The position numbers were made by a program, and so were the translations under genes. The notes under the pieces were generated by a model, which saw nothing but the letters and a program-made list of their open reading frames with translations, made no database searches and was not told the origin of the DNA. Below, one piece after another: positions 6,299 to 12,533 of a stretch of DNA of 12,533 nucleotides. How positions within the stretch are numbered: the first letter of the stretch is position 1; the number at the start of each line of letters is the position of its first letter. The DNA comes from Lachnospiraceae bacterium UBA4348. Lineage in GTDB: Bacteria > Bacillota > Clostridia > Lachnospirales > Lachnospiraceae. The stretch lies in the NCBI GenBank assembly GCA_002394165.1, contig DGTA01000002.1, positions 17,127 through 29,659 of the forward strand, given 5' to 3'.

Positions 6299-6313
6299 GG
6301 CGGCCCGGCCGCC
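6299..6313. repeat. GC-rich palindrome between radical SAM gene and mgtE
   Basis: GGCGGCC-C-GGCCGCC is a perfect seven-base inverted repeat nine bases beyond the radical SAM stop codon. On the plus strand it is followed by CTTTTTATTTTA, the layout of an intrinsic terminator, but there is no plus-strand gene upstream. On the minus strand, the direction of real transcription, an A-run precedes it and no T-run follows. It may stabilise or pause the 3' end of the radical SAM mRNA. Confidence 0.5.
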
Positions 6314-6322
6314 CTTTTTATT

Positions 6323-7780
6323 TTACAGCACGTGCTCAAACGCCGCAAGCTCAGGATGCTCTCTCTTTTCCGGCGTATAGTTTTCGTAGCTGGGTTTCTT
6401 ATGGGTCTGGGAAGCCCAGATCCTGTCCGCCACGGGGCCCCAGGTTTTGGCGTATTCATCGCACTTGGAGCACAGCTCATCAGCCGTCTCCTCCGATTCA
6501 TCGTTGGTTCCCTTCGCGCCCGTTTCCGCGACCATCTTCCTCAGAAGCTCCGGATTCTCCAGCATCGGGCACGGACGCAGGTGATTGCGGTTGAAGGGCT
6601 GCCCTTCATGATAAGCCTTGAACAGCGGGCTCTGGAGCATCTCCAGGATGGTCTTGTCCTTGATGTTCGAATCCGAAAAATGGATGAACACGCACGGCTC
6701 CGCATCTCCGTTCGCGTTGATGTGGAAATAGTTCCTGCCGCCTGCGATGCAGCCGCCCACGAACTCGCCGTCGTTCTGGAAATCCATCGGATAGAAGCCG
6801 ATGTCGCACTGATTTGAGCGGATGTAGCGGATCCGTTCGATCATCATCTTACGCTGCTCCACGGTGGGCATCAGGGACGGCACCGCGTTCTTTCCGACCG
6901 GCATATAGTGGAAGAAGAACCCGAACCGGGCCCCTTTTCCGGCGATAAAGCGGATAAAGTCCAGATCGGTGACCGCTTCGATGTTCTGCCTGGTGTAGCA
7001 GATGGACGTGCCGAAGATGATCCCGTATTTTGACAGCAGGTCCATGGCGTTCATCACGGCGTTGTAGTGGCCGTCGCCCCTGCGGGCGTCGTTGGTGTCC
7101 GGAGTACCCTCGATCGAAAGCTGGAAAGTGATGTTGCCCAGGCGGACGACCTCACGGCACAGCTTCTCATCGATCAGGGTCGAGTTGGTATAAAGGGAGA
7201 ATTCACAGTCATTGTGCTTCTCCGCCAGCTTCAGAATGTCCTTTTTCCTGACCAGCGGCTCTCCGCCGGTCATCATGTACAGGTAGATCCCCAGCTCCTT
7301 GCCCTCGGTCACGATCTTGTCCATGTGCTCAAAGGACATGTTGGTCTTGTGTCCGTAGGTTCCGGACCAGCAGCCCGTGCAGTGCATGTTGCAGGCGTTG
7401 GTCGGATCGAACAGGATCAGCCAGGGGATGTTGCATCCGTATTTCTCGCGGTTTTCACGGATCGTCTTCGTGCCCCTGAAGAAAGCCTCATAGCCAAGGT
7501 TCAGCAGCATCATTTTGGCGACATGGGGGTCAGTCTCATCCAGGACGCGGTTTATGAATTTAAACCACCTGTTTTCAGGATCAGCCGCGGCCGCCCGGAC
7601 TTTATCAAGCGTCTCCGGCTTCGCTGCCTTGCCGTAAAACTTTCCGGCCAGGTCGATCAGCTTCATGATGACTTCCGTCCTGTCCTCAGCTTTGTTAAGA
7701 CGATTCAAAAGACCATCCAGCATAAGCGAGATCGCCTGACGTTCCGTCGCGTGTGTTACTGTTTTTACTGAAAGAGCCAT
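6323..7780 (-). CDS. Radical SAM protein with C-terminal SPASM-like cysteines, function unknown
   Basis: A 485-residue protein. Cys130, Cys134 and Cys137 in ACNMHCTGCW form the CX3CX2C motif that binds the radical SAM 4Fe-4S cluster, and GGEP (172-175) is the S-adenosylmethionine-binding motif. A C-terminal cysteine set, Cys344 (GGCIAGG), Cys363 (EPCVF), Cys404 (RPCPM), Cys437 and Cys440 (CSKC), suggests auxiliary Fe-S clusters as in SPASM or twitch enzymes. About 115 residues precede the cluster, including an aspartate- and lysine-rich helical region. I recognise the type as one common in Lachnospiraceae, but know of no assigned reaction. The longer frame from 7840 is rejected because AGGAGG lies five bases before the ATG at 7780. 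It follows aroD after 81 bases. No small peptide substrate gene is visible beside it. Confidence 0.9.
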   Translation of the reverse strand: MALSVKTVTHATERQAISLMLDGLLNRLNKAEDRTEVIMKLIDLAGKFYGKAAKPETLDKVRAAAADPENRWFKFINRVLDETDPHVAKMMLLNLGYEAFFRGTKTIRENREKYGCNIPWLILFDPTNACNMHCTGCWSGTYGHKTNMSFEHMDKIVTEGKELGIYLYMMTGGEPLVRKKDILKLAEKHNDCEFSLYTNSTLIDEKLCREVVRLGNITFQLSIEGTPDTNDARRGDGHYNAVMNAMDLLSKYGIIFGTSICYTRQNIEAVTDLDFIRFIAGKGARFGFFFHYMPVGKNAVPSLMPTVEQRKMMIERIRYIRSNQCDIGFYPMDFQNDGEFVGGCIAGGRNYFHINANGDAEPCVFIHFSDSNIKDKTILEMLQSPLFKAYHEGQPFNRNHLRPCPMLENPELLRKMVAETGAKGTNDESEETADELCSKCDEYAKTWGPVADRIWASQTHKKPSYENYTPEKREHPELAAFEHVL

Positions 7781-7785
7781 GTTAA

Positions 7786-7791
7786 CCTCCT
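7786..7791 (-). promoter_or_regulatory. Ribosome binding site fixing the radical SAM start
   Basis: AGGAGG five bases before the ATG at 7780. It decides against the in-frame ATG at 7840, which would add 20 unrelated residues and has no such site. Confidence 0.8.
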
Positions 7792-7861
7792 GCTGTAAAT
7801 ATTTAGTCTTATATTCATGAAATAGATGTATATCTGCCATATCCGGATCCGATGTATCCGT

Positions 7862-8635
7862 TCAGGAACCGGTCTGGGAAAGGATCTGCCTTACGAGGCC
7901 TGCCGGGACCTGTCCCGGGGCCGAAGCATCAAGTACCGTGGCGAACGTGGCCGCGCTTCCCGTGAAGCCGCATCCGATCCTCGTGAGCATTCCGGCCTGT
8001 CCCATCGAGATGATGATATAGGGCCTGTCCGCGAGGCCGTTCTTCATCCTGATGCATACCTCCAGCACCCTGAGAACATCCCCGTCCGTGCGGGGCATGA
8101 CCGCCAGTTTGGTCACATCCGCGCCGCACGAGCGCATTCTGTCCAGAAGAGAGAGCATTTCCTCATTCGAAGGCGTCTTCTCAAAATCGTGGGCGGAGGC
8201 GATCACCCGCGCTCCGGCCTGGCGGATCTCATCCGCCAGAAGAGATGCCTCTTCACCGGCCGTCCCAAGCTCCATATCCACCAGGTCCGCGCCGGCCTTT
8301 GATGCCTGCCGCAAAAGCTCCATCCAGGCCTTGCGGGGAAGATCTGCGTTTCCGCCTTCAGCCGCTGTCCTGAAGGTAAACAGGAGCGGTCTCTCCCCGA
8401 TGCTCTCCCGGATCTTGTCCGTCAGTCTCTTAAGCAGAACCGTATCAATATTTCCGTCCGGGAGCAAAAATCCGCCGCGCCAGAAATCGGCGCGCCACTC
8501 CAGCATGTCAAAGGAGGCACCTGCAAGAACAGGAAGCGCTTCTTCAAGCTCGGCTTCACCGGATGCCATCAGCGGTACGCACACCGCCGGCACGCCCTCT
8601 CCAAGGACAAGTTTCTTTACACTGACCGATCTCAT
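7862..8635 (-). CDS. aroD: 3-dehydroquinate dehydratase, type I
   Basis: A 257-residue class I dehydroquinase, which converts 3-dehydroquinate to 3-dehydroshikimate through a Schiff-base lysine in the cytoplasm. Against the Salmonella enzyme the key residues appear with a steady offset: EWRAD (Glu46, Arg48), TFRT (Arg89), SAHDF (catalytic His149), KLAVMP (Schiff-base Lys176), ISMGQAGMLTRI (Arg219), and GSAATFA through SAPGQ (Gln242). The length is typical. The ATG at 8635 is preceded by GGAGG at about ten bases. It is transcribed away from aroE, which encodes the next enzyme in the shikimate pathway, and a radical SAM gene follows. Confidence 0.97.
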   Translation of the reverse strand: MRSVSVKKLVLGEGVPAVCVPLMASGEAELEEALPVLAGASFDMLEWRADFWRGGFLLPDGNIDTVLLKRLTDKIRESIGERPLLFTFRTAAEGGNADLPRKAWMELLRQASKAGADLVDMELGTAGEEASLLADEIRQAGARVIASAHDFEKTPSNEEMLSLLDRMRSCGADVTKLAVMPRTDGDVLRVLEVCIRMKNGLADRPYIIISMGQAGMLTRIGCGFTGSAATFATVLDASAPGQVPAGLVRQILSQTGS

Positions 8636-8693
8636 CCGGCCGCCACCTCCGTGCGCTTTCTTCGCGTTTTCTTAACATTCCCGCAACTCATAT

Positions 8694-8722
8694 ATTCTAC
8701 TTCACATACAGTTAAAATGCAA
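8694..8722 (-). promoter_or_regulatory. Promoter candidate for aroD
   Basis: On the minus strand TTGCAT (8722-8717) and TAGAAT (8699-8694) lie 17 bases apart. The leader to the aroD start would be about 50 bases. The -35 hexamer is only a partial match. It overlaps the divergent aroE promoter region. Confidence 0.4.
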
Positions 8723-8750
8723 AGACAAGAATATAAAATAATGATAAAAT
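8722..8750 (+). promoter_or_regulatory. Promoter candidate for aroE with extended -10
   Basis: AAGACA (8722-8727) and TAAAAT (8745-8750) are 17 bases apart, and TGA immediately before the -10 gives an extended -10 element. Transcription would start near 8757, leaving a leader of about 40 bases. A second, weaker pair, TTAAAA (8712-8717) with TAAAAT (8734-8739), overlaps it. The 162-base divergent region is distinctly AT-rich in the middle. Confidence 0.45.
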
Positions 8751-8797
8751 AACCCTGCGCAGCACATTATTGTTTCAAGACCGCGAGGAGGTTTTTC

Positions 8798-9682
8798 ATG
8801 TCTTCGAGTACTGACACATTTTTCCGCCCCACCGGCACGACCAGGGTGGGCGGGCTGATCGGACTCCCGACCCGCCACTCACTTTCCCCCATGATGCACA
8901 ACGACAGTTTCCATCTTCTGGGGATCGATTTCGTCTATCTATGCTTTGACGTGAAGGACGAGGATGTCGGCACGGTGGTCGGTGCCCTCAGGGCTGTCGA
9001 CGCTTACGGCTTTAACGTGACCATGCCCCACAAGCGGGCCGTCATCCCTTACCTGGATGAGCTGTCAAAGGAAGCCGCCCTGTGCGGGGCCGTGAACACG
9101 GTGGTCAACGATAACGGCCGCCTGATCGGCCATAATACCGACGGCACCGGCTTTTTAAGCGGAGTCCGCGAGGCGGGCTGTGAGATCGCCGGGCAGGAGA
9201 TCACCCTGATCGGAGCCGGCGGAGCAGGATCCGCCATCGCCTCCGCCGCGGTTCTCTCCGGGATCAGTGCCCTCAATATCGTTTGCAGGCGATCCCGCTC
9301 CTGGGAAGGTACCGCCTCCCTGGCTTCGTCCCTTACAGAAGCGTCAGGATGCCCTGTCCGGCTGATCCCCCTCGACGATGCCGGCGCGGTCCGAAGCGCG
9401 GTCCGGGGCAGCTGTCTGCTAATCAACGCGACGAATGTCGGCATGGCCCCGGATACGGAAAAAATGCCCGTAACCGACCCGGAGATCTTCCATCCCTCGC
9501 TGACCGCGGCGGACGTGATCTATCATCCGCGCCGGACGGCCTTTCTAAAGCAGGCCGCGGAGCATGGCTGCCGCGTCGTCGGCGGGCTGGAGATGCTCCT
9601 TAACCAGGGCCGGGAGGCCTTCCGCCTTTGGACCGGCGCCGAGATGCCCGTCGATGTCATCCGTGAGCGCTATTTCTCCTGA
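8798..9682 (+). CDS. aroE: Shikimate dehydrogenase
   Basis: A 294-residue shikimate dehydrogenase, which reduces 3-dehydroshikimate to shikimate with NAD(P)H. The substrate domain has HSLSPMMHN (27-35), NVTMPHK with catalytic Lys79, and HNTDGTGF with Asp115. The Rossmann loop is GAGGAG (139-144). The C-terminus has GGLEMLLNQGREAF (262-275), with Gln270 in the usual substrate-binding place. After the second strand of the Rossmann fold it reads VCRRSRSW (162-169), which resembles the NRRD stretch of YdiB except that the NAD-selecting Asp is replaced by Ser; this would favour NADP(H), by inference. The start is fixed by AGGAGG six bases before the ATG. It is the only plus-strand gene in the window and is divergent from aroD. 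Confidence 0.96.
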   Translation: MSSSTDTFFRPTGTTRVGGLIGLPTRHSLSPMMHNDSFHLLGIDFVYLCFDVKDEDVGTVVGALRAVDAYGFNVTMPHKRAVIPYLDELSKEAALCGAVNTVVNDNGRLIGHNTDGTGFLSGVREAGCEIAGQEITLIGAGGAGSAIASAAVLSGISALNIVCRRSRSWEGTASLASSLTEASGCPVRLIPLDDAGAVRSAVRGSCLLINATNVGMAPDTEKMPVTDPEIFHPSLTAADVIYHPRRTAFLKQAAEHGCRVVGGLEMLLNQGREAFRLWTGAEMPVDVIRERYFS

Positions 9683-9701
9683 AGATCCGGCACAGCGCAT
9701 T

Positions 9702-9744
9702 AAAAAAGACCCGCTCAGGCAGTGCCTGGCGGGTCCTGTTTTTT
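9702..9744. terminator. Bidirectional intrinsic terminator between aroE and ftsZ
   Basis: GACCCGC (9708-9714) pairs with GCGGGTC (9729-9735), and inside it CAGGC pairs with GCCTG around a small loop, with one bulged T. An AAAAAA run precedes the hairpin and TTTTTT follows it, so it can end transcription from aroE on the plus strand and from ftsZ on the minus strand. It lies between the two convergent stop codons. Confidence 0.92.
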
Positions 9745-9753
9745 ACTCTTATA

Positions 9754-10941
9754 TCAGCTTCTTCTTAAGAAATCCGGGATCTGGATATCCTTCTCCTGCA
9801 CCTTGCTCTCCGGGGCGCGAAGCCTTGAATCGGAGGAAGGAGTGTAGCTCCTGGACGGCGCGGGTGCCGGTTCGGAACTGCTCTTCTGGAAGGTGAAGCC
9901 GCTGCCTGTGCTGCTCTCACTCCTGGGGTACCTGTAATCAGGCGCCTGGACGCGGCCGCGCACCGGCATCTTGTTCTTTTCGCTCTTATTCATATCCTCA
10001 AGCCCGGTAGCGATCACCGTGATGCTTGCCTCATCGGCATAGGTGTCATCGTACATGGCGCCGAAGATAATGTTGGCGTTCTCTCCTGCCATCTCCTGGA
10101 CGTAGCTTGCAGCATCGTTCGCATCCATCAGGGAGATATCGCCGGAGATATTGATGATCACGTGGGAAGCGCCCTCGATGGTCGTCTCCAGCAGCGGGCT
10201 GGCCACAGCCTGCTTGACAGCCTCGAGTGCCTTGTCATCGCCCTTCGCCTGACCGATACCGATATGGGCAATGCCCTTATCCTTCATGACGGTCTGGACA
10301 TCCGCAAAGTCGAGGTTGATCAGTGCCGGCAGGTTGATCAGGTCGGTGATGCCCTGAACGGCCTGCTGCAGGACTTCGTCCGCGCGCTTTAAAGCCTCCG
10401 GCATGGTGGTTCTGCGGTCAACGATCTCGAGCAGTTTGTCATTGGGGATGACGATCAGTGTATCCACGTTCTCTTTCAGGCGTTCGATTCCTGAAAGGGC
10501 ATTGGCCATTCTGACTCTCGCTTCAAAACGGAAAGGCTTTGTCACAACGCCGACGGTAAGGATTCCCATCTCCTTGGCGATGCCCGCTACCACCGGGGCA
10601 GCACCCGTTCCCGTTCCTCCGCCCATACCGCAGGTAACGAAAACCATATCCGCTCCCTGGATGGCCTGCCGGATCTCTTCAGCGCTCTCCTCAGCGGACT
10701 GCTGGCCGATCTCAGGCTTGGCTCCGGCGCCGAGTCCCTTGGTCACCTTTTCTCCGATCTGGATCGTCATGGGCGCCTTGCACATGGCAAGTGCCTGCTT
10801 ATCTGTATTGATTCCGATAAATTCAACACCGCCGATGGTATCTTCCACCATACGGTTCACAGCGTTGTTTCCGGCTCCGCCGATTCCGACAACGATGATT
10901 CTTGCGGCCGATTCGGTTTCATTCGACATGATCTCTAACAC
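9754..10941 (-). CDS. ftsZ: Cell division GTPase FtsZ
   Basis: A complete 395-residue FtsZ, the tubulin-like GTPase that forms the division ring. GIGGAGNNAVNRM (19-31) and the tubulin signature GGGTGTG (107-113) bind GTP; NLDFADVQTVM (209-219) is the T7 synergy loop that completes the active site of the next subunit. From about 320 to 380 there is a disordered Ser/Pro-rich linker, and the tail IQIPDFLRR (386-394) is the conserved peptide that binds membrane tethers such as SepF or FtsA. The start is a GTG at 10941, read as Met, with AAGGAGG seven bases upstream; the ATG four codons later is 19 bases from that site and is less likely. It follows divIB with no ftsA between them. Confidence 0.98.
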   Translation of the reverse strand: MLEIMSNETESAARIIVVGIGGAGNNAVNRMVEDTIGGVEFIGINTDKQALAMCKAPMTIQIGEKVTKGLGAGAKPEIGQQSAEESAEEIRQAIQGADMVFVTCGMGGGTGTGAAPVVAGIAKEMGILTVGVVTKPFRFEARVRMANALSGIERLKENVDTLIVIPNDKLLEIVDRRTTMPEALKRADEVLQQAVQGITDLINLPALINLDFADVQTVMKDKGIAHIGIGQAKGDDKALEAVKQAVASPLLETTIEGASHVIINISGDISLMDANDAASYVQEMAGENANIIFGAMYDDTYADEASITVIATGLEDMNKSEKNKMPVRGRVQAPDYRYPRSESSTGSGFTFQKSSSEPAPAPSRSYTPSSDSRLRAPESKVQEKDIQIPDFLRRS

Positions 10942-10948
10942 GATGTAT

Positions 10949-10955
10949 CCTCCTT
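10949..10955 (-). promoter_or_regulatory. Ribosome binding site fixing the GTG start of ftsZ
   Basis: AAGGAGG on the minus strand, seven bases before the GTG at 10941. Confidence 0.75.
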
Positions 10956-10995
10956 AAGTACAGTCCCTTTGAACGAAAGTACATACTAACGTATT

Positions 10996-11024
10996 ATTTT
11001 ATAGGCAAATCCCCGAAGAATCAA
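10996..11024 (-). promoter_or_regulatory. Promoter candidate for ftsZ
   Basis: On the minus strand TTGATT (11024-11019) and TAAAAT (11001-10996) are exactly 17 bases apart in the 92-base gap after divIB. The expected leader is about 48 bases. No terminator is seen after divIB, so ftsZ is probably transcribed both from this site and by read-through from the upstream cluster. Confidence 0.5.
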
Positions 11025-11033
11025 GCTTTTTTT

Positions 11034-12116
11034 TCAATATCCCACCGGCCAGCCGGTCTGCGGATCGATCTCGTTCATGTACGCATCGATAACATGTCCG
11101 GCTTCATTCAGATAACAGCCGTCGATCGGGTTTCCGTTAGCATCCAGCACCTGGCCGCCGATCACGCGGGCATCGTTCCGGAGCGTGCCCGAGGAGTCAA
11201 AGACCTGGAAGCCTTCCACGCCGACCACCTCTTTATTCTCTTCCTCAGCAGGGGCGTCGCTCTCAGGTGTATCCGCTCCCGTCTGCGCCGGAGTCGTCTG
11301 GGCCTGGCCCGCCTGTTCCTGTCCGGGCTGGGCGGCCGTTTCTTCGGCGGAAGTACTTTCCGTCTGCGCGGGTGCGCTCGTCTCAGGTTCATCCGAGGCG
11401 AAGACGATGTCATCGTTCTTTCCGGTGAACGAGGACATGATCAGCGTTCCCTTCTTGCCGCGGACCTCATCGTACACATAAGACAGATAGGAGATCTTTT
11501 CCTCCAGGTATTCATTCTGTCCCAGGTCGACTTTAAGTCCTCCGCTGGCCAGGCTGATGTTGTTGTTCTCGTCAAACGTGATGCTGTCTACGATGACCGG
11601 CGATTCACCCACCAGCGCAGCTACGCTGAGCATCGTGCTCAGCTGGGCGGCATTGACCGCCGGCAGCTTCTGGTTGATCACCGGCTCGTCGATAGTCATT
11701 CCGTAGATCATCGGAACATCCTCTTCCATCTGGCCCGAAGCCTTGAGGACATATCCGCTGGTGTCAAAATAATAGTAGGTTCCGGTGTAGAGGATCCCGG
11801 CGGCCACCTTCTTTTCGGCAACGATGATCCTCACCTTTCCGGGGGCGCGCAGCTTTGCCTGGACGCTCTTCAGGTATGGTGTTTTCGGCTCTTCCCTGGC
11901 TGTGTGGTATCTCCACGCGAACAGCAGCGAGTTCCTCATGGCCGGAGTATCGATCAGCGCAGAAACGATCTGCTGGGGCGTATATTCCTCATTTCCCTCT
12001 ACTTCCACCTGCCGGATCCTGAAACCGGCCACGATCACGAGGATGACCGCAAACACCGCAGCGAGGGTCACCAGCATGATACGGATCTGCGGCCTTCGTC
12101 TTCGTCTTCTTCGCAT
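11034..12116 (-). CDS. divIB: Cell division protein DivIB/FtsQ with long C-terminal extension
   Basis: A 360-residue bitopic membrane protein of the divisome. The short cytosolic N-terminus is nearly all arginine (2-8), a membrane helix covers about 13-31, and the first extracellular stretch IRQVEVEGNEEYTPQQIV (34-51) begins the POTRA domain typical of FtsQ/DivIB. The beta domain runs to about 240. Residues 241-297 are a Gln/Ala/Thr/Glu/Pro-rich, probably disordered spacer. The last 60 residues form a small extra module with three related strand-turn units: VFDSSGTLRN, VLDANGNPID and YLNEAGHVID. DivIB works with DivIC and FtsL to regulate septal wall synthesis. The ATG follows GGAGGGGAG. It lies 48 bases after murD, as expected for a dcw-cluster gene. 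Confidence 0.93.
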   Translation of the reverse strand: MRRRRRRRPQIRIMLVTLAAVFAVILVIVAGFRIRQVEVEGNEEYTPQQIVSALIDTPAMRNSLLFAWRYHTAREEPKTPYLKSVQAKLRAPGKVRIIVAEKKVAAGILYTGTYYYFDTSGYVLKASGQMEEDVPMIYGMTIDEPVINQKLPAVNAAQLSTMLSVAALVGESPVIVDSITFDENNNISLASGGLKVDLGQNEYLEEKISYLSYVYDEVRGKKGTLIMSSFTGKNDDIVFASDEPETSAPAQTESTSAEETAAQPGQEQAGQAQTTPAQTGADTPESDAPAEEENKEVVGVEGFQVFDSSGTLRNDARVIGGQVLDANGNPIDGCYLNEAGHVIDAYMNEIDPQTGWPVGY

Positions 12117-12164
12117 ATGCGCTCCCCTCCGTTCCCTTTCAGATCAGGCCAACCGCCTGTCATT

Positions 12165-12533
12165 TCAATCCTTGAGCTGGCCTACCAGCGCCTTGAAGAT
12201 CCTGCCCCTGACCTCGTAGTTGGGGAACATCCCCCAGCTTGCGCAGGCCGGAGAAAGAAGCACGGCATCTCCGGGCCGGGCCTTCTCCACACAGATCTGG
12301 AAAGCCTCCTCAAAGGTATCCGCCATGATGATATTGTTGAAGCCGCACCGCTTGGCCGCGGCGGCGATCTTCTCCTTTGTCTGGCCTACAAGCACCAGGT
12401 ACCGTACTTTTCCGTTAAAACTGCGGATCCACTCATCGTAGTCCGAGTCCTTGTCATAGCCGCCCCCGATCAGGACGGTGGGACGGTCCATGGCCTGTAT
12501 TCCCTTGATCGCGGCGTCCGGGTTCGTTCCCTT
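12165..12533 (-). CDS. murD: UDP-N-acetylmuramoyl-L-alanine--D-glutamate ligase, C-terminal part
   Basis: The last 122 residues of MurD; the 5' part lies beyond the window. MurD adds D-glutamate to UDP-MurNAc-L-Ala in the cytoplasm during peptidoglycan precursor synthesis. The first visible codons read KGTNPDAAIKGIQAM, the family's conserved entry to the C-terminal domain. They continue through VLIGGGYDKDSDY, a Rossmann-like segment YLVLVGQTKEKI, and the strong signature LLSPACASWGMFPNYEVRG near the C-terminus, which aligns with LLSPACAS in E. coli MurD. The internal ATG at 12491 is not the start, since the frame is open and homologous upstream of it. It is the first visible gene of the murD-divIB-ftsZ run. 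Confidence 0.95.
   Translation of the reverse strand, partial: KGTNPDAAIKGIQAMDRPTVLIGGGYDKDSDYDEWIRSFNGKVRYLVLVGQTKEKIAAAAKRCGFNNIIMADTFEEAFQICVEKARPGDAVLLSPACASWGMFPNYEVRGRIFKALVGQLKD

Noticed and set aside
6251..6322. Mg2+ riboswitch upstream of mgtE
   Set aside because: Only 72 bases separate mgtE from the preceding stop codon, too short for an M-box, and none of its conserved stems is seen.
7844..7851. CGGATCCG palindrome between aroD and the radical SAM gene as an operator
   Set aside because: Only eight bases long and without a convincing promoter beside it; chance is a sufficient explanation.
7781..7861. N-terminal extension of the radical SAM protein to 7840
   Set aside because: The ATG at 7780 has a perfect AGGAGG at five bases; the extra 20 residues do not look like part of the family.

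Overview
The window looks like a chromosomal stretch from a Gram-positive Clostridia-type Firmicute, most probably a Lachnospiraceae relative. The reasons are strong AGGAGG ribosome binding sites, GTG and TTG starts backed by such sites, a DivIB-FtsZ cell-division pair with a typical Firmicute FtsZ tail, an MgtE/YegS-kinase pair, and a FGGY kinase/DUF4867/fucose-isomerase-like sugar operon. This assignment is inference from gene content; no rRNA or tRNA is present. All genes but one (aroE) lie on the minus strand.

Layout in window coordinates. (1) 1-3343: a leftward sugar operon transcribed xylB-type kinase, DUF4867 protein, L-fucose/L-arabinose-isomerase-family protein (its 3' end is beyond the window), with a good sigma-A-type promoter and a palindromic operator candidate upstream. 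(2) 3344-3983: a gene-free repeat island. It holds two 190-195 bp foldback elements of one family, facing each other, embedded among five short REP-like palindromes. (3) 3984-6250: mgtE (Mg2+ transporter) followed by a YegS/DgkB-type lipid kinase. (4) 6323-8635: aroD (type I dehydroquinase) followed by a radical SAM protein of unknown function. (5) 8636-8797: divergent promoter region, then aroE on the plus strand, ending at a bidirectional terminator. (6) 9754-12533: the 3' part of a division/cell-wall (dcw) cluster, murD (partial), divIB, ftsZ, converging on aroE.

Functional picture. AroD makes 3-dehydroshikimate and AroE reduces it to shikimate, so the two divergent genes supply consecutive steps of aromatic biosynthesis. 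MurD builds the peptidoglycan precursor, DivIB and FtsZ build the septum. The sugar operon should isomerise an aldose to a ketose and phosphorylate it; the exact sugar cannot be read from sequence.

The most unusual thing is the repeat island. The two foldback elements share a nearly identical core. Their outer arms differ between copies, yet within each copy the two arms remain complementary to each other. That covariation pattern implies either selection on a long hairpin or a copying mechanism that rewrites both arms together.
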